Origin: Prunus persica
Lineage: Eukaryota; Streptophyta; Magnoliopsida; Rosales; Rosaceae
NCBI RefSeq assembly: GCF_000346465.2
Contig: NC_034009.1
Location: forward strand, 11,311,651-11,375,650
Reading direction: 5' to 3'
Length of the DNA: 64,000 nt
In this document: one piece after another, positions 31,201-40,363 of the stretch
How the letters are laid out: every line of letters begins with the position of its first letter
Numbering within the stretch: the first letter of the stretch is position 1
The notes under the pieces: model-generated
Database searches by the model: none
What the model was told of the DNA's origin: nothing
The model's input: only the letters and a program-made list of their open reading frames with translations
Translations under genes and position numbers: made by a program

Positions 31201-31429
31201 ACATATGAACACACATATGCATTCATAGGGAAGGAAAGAGAGACCTGGCGTCAAGAGGAAGATTTCGAACGAGCAGGCCAGAAGGAGCGGGTGAGCGACG
31301 GTCTCTGTAAGACCTGCTTTCACGGTAGCGATCACGAGGGTCGTCGTCGTATCGCTTGCGTCCACGTGGCGGAGTCCGGCTGCGTCGACGAGGGCTGTAG
31401 CTTCGGCTTCGGCTTCTGTACCTGGCCAT
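28223..31429 (-). CDS. SCL28: SR-family splicing factor, SC35-like (SCL28 type)
   Basis: Six exons on the minus strand: 31245-31429, 30662-30739, 30293-30457, 30115-30179, 29942-29981, 28223-28442, giving 250 residues in consistent phase. An N-terminal Arg/Ser segment (about 1-46) marks the SCL group. One RRM follows at about 51-128, with RNP2 LLVRNL at 52-57 and RNP1 RGFGFVKY at 91-98, then an RS-rich tail with many SRSPSP and SRSRSRS repeats. SCL proteins bind pre-mRNA in nuclear speckles and select splice sites. The GEPRGFGFVKYRYAEDAAEA and FAEENRKTPQEMRTT stretches and the position next to NDUFA8 and SPL7 fit Arabidopsis SCL28 (At5g18810), a cell-cycle-linked factor, as I recall. The exon 4 donor (ATC|GTTGTC) is weak. 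The 1.5-kb intron 28443-29941 could hold regulated exons, as is common for SR genes. Confidence 0.9.
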
Positions 31430-31470
31430 TGCTGCAGCTAGGGTTTGAACCCCAAGCAAGCAAGCACGCA

Positions 31471-31717
31471 AAACCCTAACCCTAGCCCCTAGTGAGAGAG
31501 GAGGAAACAAGGGAGCAACGCAAGCGCTTGCTGTTTTGAGTTGTGTGTGTGGGTTTCGAAGCTTCGGATTTGGAGGGATGAATAGGGTGCGGTGCACATA
31601 CCGACTTAATGATGCTCGCTCTTCAATGACCTTCTTTTTTTTTCTTTTTCTTTTTTCTTTTTTGAGATTGTAGTTAGTAATAGTAAACTGGCCCAAGTAT
31701 TAAATCCTAAGGCCCAA
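31471..31717 (-). promoter_or_regulatory. SCL28 promoter: telo-box and site II-like motifs
   Basis: AAACCCTAA (telo-box) is at 31471-31479, 42 bp upstream of the ATG. Two GGCCCAA motifs (TTGGGCC on the gene strand) lie near 31690 and 31711. Telo-box plus site II elements are the known signature of promoters of plant translation, RNA-processing and cycling-cell genes (TCP-bound). Binding is inferred. Confidence 0.5.
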
Positions 31718-31889
31718 CCCAACCCAAACCTTTTATTTTACTTTTTTGTTTTGGGGGTTTTTGTTTTGGTATGAACCCAATCAATTTTAATTGGTACTAG
31801 TATTAAGCTGGCCCAATATGCTCATCAATCTTCTATTAATAACATAGTCGGTTATTATTGCTTTAAATAAATAAATATATATATATATA

Positions 31890-32072
31890 CAGTCCCGATC
31901 TTTTGGATCACAGGAGTCCAAGAGATTGTGATCACCTACCGTTGGATATTAATCCAATGGTTCGAAAAAGTTTCTTAAAAGAAGTGCAAGAGTTAGTGAA
32001 CCGTTGAATTTACATCCAACAGTGAGTGACCACAAATCTCTTGGACCCCTGTAGTCCAAGAGATCAAGACTG
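31890..32072 (+). mobile_element. 183-bp palindromic MITE, copy 1
   Basis: Starts CAGTCCCGATCTTTTGGATC and ends with the inverted sequence ...GATCAAGACTG. Each end contains an inner small inverted repeat (CTCTTGGACC..AGTCCAAGAG). The middle carries CCGTTGGAT motifs in both arms. Same length as copies 2-4. Confidence 0.8.
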
Positions 32073-32077
32073 ATATA

Positions 32078-32260
32078 CAGTCCCGATCTCTTGGACCACA
32101 GGAGTCCAAGAGATTGTGGTCACCCACCGTTGGATATTAATCCAATGGTTCAAAAAACTTTTTAAAAAGGAATACAAGAGTGAGTGAACCGTTGAATTTA
32201 CATCCAATGGTGAGTGACCACAAATCTCTTGGACCCCTGTAGTCCAAGAGATCAGGACTG
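32078..32260 (+). mobile_element. 183-bp palindromic MITE, copy 2
   Basis: Second tandem copy only 5 bp after copy 1, same orientation and length. Termini CAGTCCCGATC and GATCAGGACTG are nearly perfect inverted repeats, making this the best preserved copy. Confidence 0.8.
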
Positions 32261-32305
32261 TATATATATATATATATATATATAAAAATCACTGACCTCA
32301 TTAAT

Positions 32306-32488
32306 CAGTCCTGATCTCTTAGACCACAGGAGTCCAAGAGATTATGGTCACCCACCGTTGGATATTAATCCAATGGTTCAAAAAAGTTTCTTAAAAGGAG
32401 TGCAAGAGTGAGTGAATCGTTGAATTTATATCTAACGGTGAGTGACCACAAATCTCTTGGACCCTTGTAGTCCAAGAGATCAAGATTG
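32306..32488 (+). mobile_element. 183-bp palindromic MITE, copy 3
   Basis: Third copy, same orientation, separated from copy 2 by an AT-rich 45-bp stretch. Termini are CAGTCCTGATC and GATCAAGATTG. The orientation and equal lengths suggest local duplication or repeated insertion. Confidence 0.8.
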
Positions 32489-32868
32489 CCTCATTAATAT
32501 ACAAACACCACCAAAAATCATAAAATGCTTACGTTGACCTTAAAAAAAGAGTGTTGTTAAACGAACTTTAAAATTAACTGAGTACACCTTATGATCTAAA
32601 TACATCTTAATATTTTAATTTAAATATAAAATTAACTAAGTACACCTTATTTAACTACCAAAAATACCCTTAGTGCACCATAATACACTATATCACACAA
32701 CATCCTAAACCAATTTTCTTTTTTTTACATTAATTCGTGCCATCTAAAAAAATTTTAAGTTTGCACATCTGACTAATAAAACTAAAATCATAAACCAAGA
32801 AGCAGCAAAACCCTCTTGAAAGTAGCAAACCCAATTTGTTCGCAAAAAGCCCTATCAAAATTGAGTTT

Positions 32869-33090
32869 TTAAAAACCCACGAGGGGTCTGCCCCATTTTA
32901 TTGTTGCACGAGCTAGGACAACACCCTTAGGAAAGTTGTGCTCCTGGAATTGGTGCAAGACCTGCATAGCACAATTAACCACTTCCAACATCTCACGTCG
33001 TCTGCCTGTCCATAAAACAAAATTCCTATCCTTCCAGATTGCCCATAACACCATCAAAACTTGTTCTACAAACTCTTTAGATGAGTCACT
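32869..33090 (-). pseudogene. LINE-derived RNase H-region fragment
   Basis: The minus-strand frame (continuing to 33231) contains VLMVLWAIWKDRNFVLWTG and an LHQFQEHN-type stretch. This pattern (LWAIWKxRN) is typical of the region before the RNase H domain of plant non-LTR retrotransposons and their degraded copies. No reverse transcriptase or endonuclease is nearby, so it is a remnant. Confidence 0.45.
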
Positions 33091-33617
33091 GTTTGGAGGT
33101 GGTGAAAATCCACCAAATTCAGGCACTTTTTGAAAGCATAAACCGCACAGGGTGTATAGAATACAGCCGGGATATTCAAAGGTTGACGGCCCGAGACTTT
33201 GGAGTTTGGCAGTCGGATTGGGGGAATTCAACTGACTGGAACCTGAGGCTTGATGGAGGCTGGGCTGTGTTCGGAGTATAGCTGGGCAGTAGCTGGAAAT
33301 TCGATGAGGCTGAATTTGGAGTTGTGAAATCTACGGCCGGATTTAGATTGGCAGAGTTGCGACCGAGATTTGGATTGACAGGGTTTGGCGGCCGTGATTT
33401 GGAGCCCGGTTTGAAGGAGCTTGGGCTTGCAAGGTGCGGCCGGGTCTGCTAGGAGGTTTGGAGCTTTGGCGGTCGAGCTTTGGTTGGAGAAGGAAGCCGG
33501 GCTACGCTAGAAGGTGCAACCGGATCTTTTGCAGTCAATGCCCAATTTTTTCACGACTGGGGAAGCTGGAGTTTTTGGCGGCCGGAAGCTACAGGTTTTT
33601 TGGACAGGAGTCTTGGG
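33089..33617 (+). repeat. Inverted repeat, left arm
   Basis: Matches the reverse complement of 34376-34925 at roughly 80-90% by eye. Shared blocks include a TTTTTGAAAGCA..AACCGCAC segment, TTCAAAGGTTGACGGCCCG and GAGAAGGAAGCCGGGCT. It is GC-richer than its surroundings and not protein-like. Confidence 0.8.
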
Positions 33618-33750
33618 GGTTTTCGTGGAGGCTAGAGTCTGTAGGTATTTTGCAAGTCGAGTTGAAGGGTTTGAAGGTTAAAGTCTAATATCATCTTTAT
33701 ATATACAAATTTAATTTAAATTATAAAGCCCAAGTGGCTAGCCCTGGCCA

Positions 33751-33783
<33 letters not shown>

Positions 33784-34229
33784 GAATGAGTATAAAGATT
33801 GAATTAGGTTCCTCGGCAGACCAATTTTAGAGCTCCAGGAATTTAAAGGTCATGAAGAGCACCCTTTATGTCTTGCCAAGAGATCAAAGGTCTATGCCCA
33901 AGACACCGATTCGAGCCCAGGATTTTCGGAGGATTATATGCACGTGACGGAGGGCTTGCAAGGAAAGAAATCAAGGAGGTTGATAATAGTTCAAAATGTT
34001 CCAAAGCAAGGAAGAATCAAGCATGTCAGAATATCTCCATCAATGCAATCCTCGAGCTCGAGGATGGTTAGGCTTCGTATAGATGTTTTTGTGATTTTTA
34101 GGGTTTTAAGTAAAAATAATGCAATTAAACTAAATGTGCGTTTAAATGTAAAGACAAGAATTAAAGTGCGACAAAATAAATCAAAGCGATAGATAAAGCA
34201 AGAACGAAATAAAAGCGATAAGAACAATA
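33618..34229. other. Spacer between inverted arms, left of gap
   Basis: Contains a (TA)n microsatellite at 33759-33783 and otherwise unrecognised moderate-GC sequence with no convincing gene. Confidence 0.5.
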
Positions 34230-34329
34230 NNNNNNNNNNNNNNNNNNNNNNNNNNNNNNNNNNNNNNNNNNNNNNNNNNNNNNNNNNNNNNNNNNNNNNN
34301 NNNNNNNNNNNNNNNNNNNNNNNNNNNNN
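34230..34329. other. Assembly gap (100 N)
   Basis: Exactly 100 unknown bases, the conventional size for a gap of unknown length. It lies between the two inverted-repeat arms, which may explain the assembly break. Confidence 0.98.
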
Positions 34330-34375
34330 GAGAGCAGCAAGATATCCCCAGTCTCTAGCCTTCACGTTTTAAGTC

Positions 34376-34925
34376 GAGACTCATGTGCGAACATCCCGTA
34401 CCTTCCGGCTACCAAAAATTCCCGATCCCACAGTAGAGTCATACATGGGCATGCACCGCGTAAGATCTGGATGCACTTTCCAGAGCAGCCCGGCTTCCTT
34501 CTCCAGCCAAAGCCCGGCTGCCATAGCTCCAACCTCATAACAGACCCGGCCGCACTTAGCAAGGCCAAGATCCTTCAAGCCAGGCTCTAAATTTCGGCCG
34601 CCAAACCCTATCAATCCAAATCCCGGTCACAACTCTGCCAATCTAAATTCGGTTGCAGATTCTGCCAATCAAAATTCGGCCATAGATTTCACAACTCCAA
34701 ATTTGGCCGCATCGAATTTCCAGCTGCTGCCAAGCTATACTCCGAACACAGCCCGGCCTCCATCGAGCCTCAGGTTCCAACCGATCGAATTCCCCCAATC
34801 TGACCGCCAAACTCCAAAGTCCCGGGCCGTCAACCTTTGAATATCTCGACCGTATTCTATACACCCCGTGCGGTTTGTGCTTTCAAAAAGTGCTCGAACT
34901 TGGTGGATTTTTGCCACCCATAAAC
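34376..34925 (-). repeat. Inverted repeat, right arm
   Basis: Partner of 33089-33617 in opposite orientation. Small length differences and many substitutions show that it is not a recent assembly artefact alone. Confidence 0.8.
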
Positions 34926-35221
34926 TGTCACCAAACCATTGTACAAGCCAACATTTACATTTCAAGTCGTCGCTATTTTGTAAAAGCCTCCACCATGGAC
35001 TAGTTTCCCAAAAAGCAAAAACAAAATCACATGAAATGAAGACGTGATGTAAATCTTCTAAAGCAGTCTATAAAAAAAATGCTCTATTTTTGTCATTTTA
35101 TATTAGGGTAAATTAGTAATTCAATAAATACTTTGATAATAATGTGTACACAATTAATTTTAGGGTTTGTTTAGCAGCCCTCTAAAAAAATTATATATTT
35201 ATATATATATATATAATATAA

Positions 35222-35516
35222 AAACACTCATGTCATTAGCCCCTTTGTGTAAACTGGTTTCCTTTTTCTTTTTCTTTTTTTATAAAATTAAAAAAGATAA
35301 TGAATAGTTGTGTTCCATAAAAATAGGACTCATAATATGATTTTATTTTAAATTTCAAAATTTTTAATATAAAAAGTGTGAATTTACCATATTATCTTCA
35401 TTTAATGAATAATTTCAATTCTTAATGTTTCCATTAACCAATGGTATTTTCGGGTATTTTGAATGTTTCACCATTATTTGCCTTTTGCTTCATATATACT
35501 AGCCTTGGCACATGTG
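35222..35516 (-). mobile_element. Helitron-like non-autonomous element, reverse orientation
   Basis: The reverse complement begins TATATATGAAGCAAAAGGC followed by an AATGGTGAAACATTC stretch. These are the same start and internal blocks as the elements at 47.7-48.2 kb. It directly abuts a second related unit through a CTAG-T junction. Confidence 0.4.
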
Positions 35517-35790
35517 TGAGTGAGTGCCGATTGGTTTTTATTTTTTATTTTTTATATTTTAAAAGTAAAAAAGATCATTGGTAGTTGTGTTTCATAACAA
35601 TATGACTCATTATCTGATTTTGTTTTAAATTTAAATTTTTTTAATATGAAAACTGTAAATTTACCATATTATCCGAATTTAATTAATAATTTCAATTCTT
35701 ACAAAGGGTAATGATTGTAACCCTTTTGTGGGTAGTGATTGTAACCCCTTTGTGGGTAGTTGGAGTGATCCGTGTGACTTTTGTATTTGT
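35517..35790 (-). mobile_element. Second Helitron-like unit with 3' hairpin and CTAG end
   Basis: Read on the minus strand it shares internal blocks with its neighbour and ends in a GGCAC..GTGCC hairpin, AAGG, CTAG and T near 35511-35545. This matches the Helitron 3' pattern (hairpin then CTRR, insertion before T). Its 5' boundary is unclear. It contains a small tandem repeat (TGTGGGTAGT) near 35727-35760. Confidence 0.4.
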
Positions 35791-35939
35791 ATTCCCCTCA
35801 TAACATAATTTATTAATGCAATTTCTCTATTATTTGGCAAAAAAAAAAATGCATATATTCTCGAGATTACCAAATGAATCTTTGATTTCCCTTTCTCTAA
35901 GAAAATTTATGAGGATTTATTTTCAAAAGATAGCATATG

Positions 35940-36520
35940 ATTTGCAACCTAGAAAGGTAGAATATGCTTTGTTTATCATTGCATTTCTTAGTACTGGAGT
36001 AGTGGGGTCGTTAGCTCAACCTCCTCTTATTAAGTCTAATATTTTATTATCGGTTGAGTTGAATCCGTTGATGATGATATGAACGAAATGCATGTGTCTT
36101 CACATATTCACCCCGTAGATATGGTAGCCACTCAACCTCAAACGCATCTAACTCACCGGCTCACTCTCTCTATTCTTTACACGTGCTTCGTGCGTAGAAG
36201 GCAAGCGGGCCAATCTCAACGACGGCCTTTGTCAGATAGAATAATCCAATATGTGGTCATGAGTTCCACAAAGGGTTTTTTTTTTTTAATTTTTTTTTTT
36301 TGAGATTTCCACGGGCCGTTTTAAAACCTAAATAAAATAAAATAATGTCATAGAAAAAAGTAAAAAATTAATAAACGCTTCCCGCCCCGCTATCCTGCCT
36401 ACACCCGACAGGCTCTCCACAATAATTGTAATTTAACAGTGGCACATGTTTCTTTTATTTCTTGTTTACGCATTAGAGATGTGTCATTTTAATTAATTCG
36501 GGTGTTAAATTGGTTGACTT
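35940..36520 (+). repeat. Duplicated block, copy 1
   Basis: Direct, diverged copy of 38955-39480. Shared landmarks are GGGGTCGTTAGCTCAACCTC, GGTAGCCACTCAACCTCAAA, TCGGATAGAAYAATCCAA-like and CGCTTCCCGCC. No gene was recognised within it. Confidence 0.7.
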
Positions 36521-38175
36521 TTTAGTTTAAGGGATTAAATTTAATTGGGATCTTTGTATATATATATATATATATACTAGAGAGTAATTGATGTACACGA
36601 AGAATTGAATGGAATATTAAGAGCATCTCCAACTTGCAGCCTCTTTATCTATCTTCAAGAATGGTAAGTTGACATTGGCTCTTCAAAACATTTAATTTTA
36701 GTTTGAAAAAATAAAAGGCCAAAAGTCACTTTTTGTCCATGTAGTTTGACACTTTAACTACTTTTGACCATGTAGTTTCAATTCTGTCAACTTTGCTATT
36801 GTAGTTTCGTATTTGTAGCAATTCAAGGACAAGTTAGTATTTTTGTCAATTTTTTTGACGGTGCAAGGGAAAATTGTTTGAGATTGAGAGGATGGTGTCG
36901 ATTGAAGCTTTGAGAGAGATAGGGCAACATAGACCAATGCTTGTGGCCTTGAGAGGGTTGAAGAGAGCAATGAGTTCGATATAGATGAGAGTCGAGCAAT
37001 GAAATTGTAGAAGGTAAGTGAGAGAGTGAATATGGGCCTTCAAATTGATCTATAATCTAAACTACTCATATCTTACATCTATTTAAAATATTATCATCTA
37101 ATGGTCAATATATAATTGGATATATTAAATTTAAATAATATATATTAAATAACATTTGTTAGTTCAGTTCTATTACTGACTGTATCCAAGATTCAATACC
37201 AACACTGACATCCGAATGTGTCTGTCAGTATAAGTGATCAACCCGAAACTGACATTTCTTTTCTATAGCCGAAATCGACAAAACCGACAATCTTGGTTAA
37301 GTGAGTTTATCGATTTGTCTGGTTAAGATTCTAGCCCTAAAAATGAGTATTGCAATTTAGGAGTTTTGAGTTTAAAAGTTTAATAAAAGAATTAAGAGCT
37401 TGTAAATCTAGTGATCAAAGAGTACTTGTTCTACACCAAACTATAATTGGCTTTCCACTATGTTTGCCATGTCAACTATCCTAATAAGGTAACATTGTAA
37501 ATTGTTGACTATTGGGTTGACATTTTAACTATGTAGTGGTATATGATTTGAGCTAAAACAAAAAACAATCATATCCAATTGAGTTTATATTTTGTAATAA
37601 TGCATATGCATTGTAGATTTATATTAATAAATTAATAAATTATTAAAAGATAACAAATACGAGAACTTTGGAGCTCAGAACTCTTTATGTGAAACACCAC
37701 ACATTTAATAAAATATATCAAAATTATTACCCAAAAAAATATATATATATATATGTGTATCTCTTTCGGCCGAAATCAATAATCAACTTGTTTACATTGA
37801 AAGACCACCTCATAAGAAAATACATTAAAAAATAACAACACGTCATAATCAGAAGCACTAAATTAACAATCAATAATGAACTTGTTTACATTGATGCATT
37901 GTCATTGTTGATTAACACGGCATTAACCAATTAACACAGGGGGAGAGGAATCTTTAACATGGATTTTTGAATTCATATCTCAATCTTGTATCCCACACAG
38001 GAAAAGGTCAATCGGCTTGCTTTTAAAATATATATAATTTCCCAAAGAGTGTCACCCTTTTTGACTTTTGATTCATCATTCTTATCGAGAGGAAGAAAAA
38101 AAGTTTCATTATTGTTCTTTATAAGTGAAATGACTAAAAGCGTTTTTTCAAAACGAAAAAAAAAAAGTTTCTATC
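36521..38175. other. AT-rich intergenic sequence
   Basis: Contains short TA microsatellites near 36556-36576 and 37740-37755. No protein-like frame, RNA gene or intact element was recognised. Confidence 0.5.
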
Positions 38176-38621
38176 CAGTGGCGGAGCTACTCTTAGGTCC
38201 AGAGTGGCCCTGCTCCTTTCAAATTTTGATCTCCCTTCTATTATATTATAACAGTCTCGATCTCTTGGACCACAGAAGTCCAAGAGAATGTGGTCACTCA
38301 CCGTTGGATGTAAATTCAACGGTTCACTCACTCTTACACTTCTTTTAAAAAACTTTTTTAAACCGTTGGATGTAACATCCAACGACGAGTGACCATAATC
38401 TCTTGGACCCCTGTGGTCCAAGATATCGGAGCTGTATATTATATATAATATATAGAATTTGTAATAAAACAACTTATAATTTAAGTTAAAATTTCATATA
38501 AAACAAATTAAACATGACTAAATTATAAATATTTAGCTCTAAACATGTAACTAGTGAATACTTATGTACTTATATTTTCTACTTCAGCTCCCCCAACTTT
38601 ACGATTATAGCTCCGCTTCTG
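38176..38621. mobile_element. hAT-like element with nested MITE
   Basis: A 446-bp element beginning CAGTGGCGGAGCTACT and ending with the imperfect inverted sequence ATAGCTCCGCTTCTG. It is flanked by a perfect 8-bp target duplication TTTCTATC (38168-38175 and 38622-38629). CAGTGGCGGA termini with an 8-bp duplication fit hAT. It has no transposase. A 183-bp palindromic MITE sits inside it. Confidence 0.8.
38252..38434 (-). mobile_element. 183-bp palindromic MITE, copy 4 (inverted)
   Basis: Exactly 183 bp again. Its interior matches copies 1-3 in reverse orientation (GGATGTAAATTCAACGGTTC block). It lies within the hAT-like element, so it inserted after the hAT or was carried by it. Confidence 0.78.
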
Positions 38622-38954
38622 TTTCTATCAGCGTTTTGCATAAAAATTTAAACTTAAAAGGTGTTTAGTGTTTCATAAAAACACTTTTAGTAACAAAAGC
38701 ACTATAAATTAAATTATTTCACGTAAAAGCAGTCTCAAAACATGTCATGAATCATATATAAACAAACAAACAAACACTAAAGATCATTAATTAAATTTTA
38801 TAAAACTATAAAAATAAATAAGAAAATATCCATAATAATTTTTTATGTTTTTTTGTTGTTGTGAAAAATAGATAAGGTTAAGACAAAAAAAATATCGGAA
38901 AAGTAGCGGTAAGAAAAAGGCCAAAAGGGGACCATATGATTTTGCAACGTGGCG

Positions 38955-39480
38955 AGTTAGATTAGAATATGCTTTCTTTTATTTTATCATTGCATTTGAA
39001 ATATGATTGCATTGGTGGGGTCGTTAGCTCAACCTCCTCTTATCTTGTTATTATTATTTTTTATTGTTTTAGGGTTTAGGGTTGAATATTTTGCATTGCA
39101 TTGCATGTCCTCACCACTTCACCCGCAGATTTGGTAGCCACTCAACCTCAAACGCATCGCCTCACCTGCCCACTCTCTCTCATCTTTACACGCCACAATC
39201 TCAAGCGCGTGCGAAGCAACCGCTCGCTTCTCCACGTCCCTTGTCGGATAGAACAATCCAAGATGTCGTCATAATTTCCACACTTTTTTGTTTTGGTCAG
39301 AAATTTCCACACTCTTTTTATGAAATTTTGGAATTTAAAAATGTTAAATTAGTACCAGAAATAGATGGGGAAAATAAAAACAAACCGCTTCCCGCCATCA
39401 TGGAGACCCCGACAGACATGTCTTATGCATTTCTACTTGTTTTTGAATTTGGTTCACCGTAATTAACTCTATTACAATTT
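38955..39480 (+). repeat. Duplicated block, copy 2
   Basis: Partner of 35940-36520 in direct orientation, about 3 kb apart, with several small insertions and deletions. The hAT element lies between the two copies. Confidence 0.7.
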
Positions 39481-39749
39481 TTTAATTCAAATACTCCGCT
39501 AATAATGGGAGGAAAAAATTACCATCAAACACACACATAAAAAAACCTCAATTTATGAATTGACTTGTAAGTTAAGGTCATTCCACACTAAATTAAATCC
39601 AATTAAATCCAATTATTTAACAAATGACACTTTTCAAATAAGAAGAAGATAATAGGTATTTTTGTGTGTGGGGATACAAACTATATTTTGGACCGAGGAG
39701 CATATTCGCTTCCGTCAATTTAGCTTGGCTAAACTAATGTATAATATAA

Positions 39750-39995
39750 GAGTAATGCTATTTAGACACACAATATTGACCACCTTATGTGGTAACTGAT
39801 GTGTCATGCCATGTCAATTAATGAATGTCGCCATGTCAATTAAAAAACAAATTAAAAAACAAATTAAAAAACCCTAGCATTCCTAATGAGTGGCCTCATG
39901 GCAACATTCATTAATTGACATGACATGACATATCAGTTGCCACATAAAGTGGTCAATTAAAATGATCAATGTTGTGTGTCTAAATAACATTACTC
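39750..39995. mobile_element. Mutator-like MITE in the SPL7 upstream region
   Basis: A 246-bp element with inverted ends GAGTAATGCTATTTAGACAC / GTGTCTAAATAACATTACTC and long inner inverted homology (TGTCAATTAATGAATGT). It is flanked by a perfect 9-bp duplication ATAATATAA (39741-39749 and 39996-40004). A 9-bp duplication points to the Mutator superfamily. It ends 368 bp before the SPL7 ATG. Confidence 0.88.
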
Positions 39996-40246
39996 ATAAT
40001 ATAAAAAAGAGGTGATTTCAATCTCACATATGAAAACAACTTTGAGATTTTCGAGACAGAGATGGTTAGAGCGAGGATTAAGGATAACAATAGGTCATCC
40101 CCTAATTATTGAAAGGGTTATTACATCAAACATAAAAAATAATATCTGAAAAACAGTAACTCTCTTAACACACAGCGACAGTAAAAACTATTGTTTAAAT
40201 TTTTTACCCTAAACCAAAAAAAAAAAAGAAAAAAGAAAATAATGGT

Positions 40247-40255
40247 GTACTGTAC
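40247..40255. promoter_or_regulatory. Paired GTAC cores upstream of SPL7
   Basis: Two GTAC tetramers one base apart (GTACTGTAC), 109-117 bp upstream of the ATG. GTAC is the core bound by SBP domains and copper-response elements, so autoregulation is possible. The fuller consensus base before GTAC is absent, so this is weak. Confidence 0.25.
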
Positions 40256-40363
40256 TTTTTAAGCGTTGTTGACAGGGAGGGAGGGAATCTTGACGTCTAA
40301 GCTAGAGGAAGAAGAAGGATGTTAGGTGTGCTGGCAGGTTAGGTGATTTTGACCACAAAAACG

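Noticed and set aside
31890..32488. The MITE hairpins as microRNA genes
   Set aside because: Arms are long and near-perfect along their length and repeated in tandem, which fits MITE-derived siRNA more than a defined miRNA precursor; no miRNA sequence recognised.
33991..34365. Minus-strand frame spanning the gap
   Set aside because: It is open only because the N bases are untranslatable; no evidence of protein.
38134..38472. Frames across the fourth 183-bp MITE
   Set aside because: They translate the palindromic element and nested hAT ends, not a gene.
39082..39462. 126-codon frame in the duplicated block
   Set aside because: The paralogous block at 36 kb does not keep the frame, so it is not under coding constraint.
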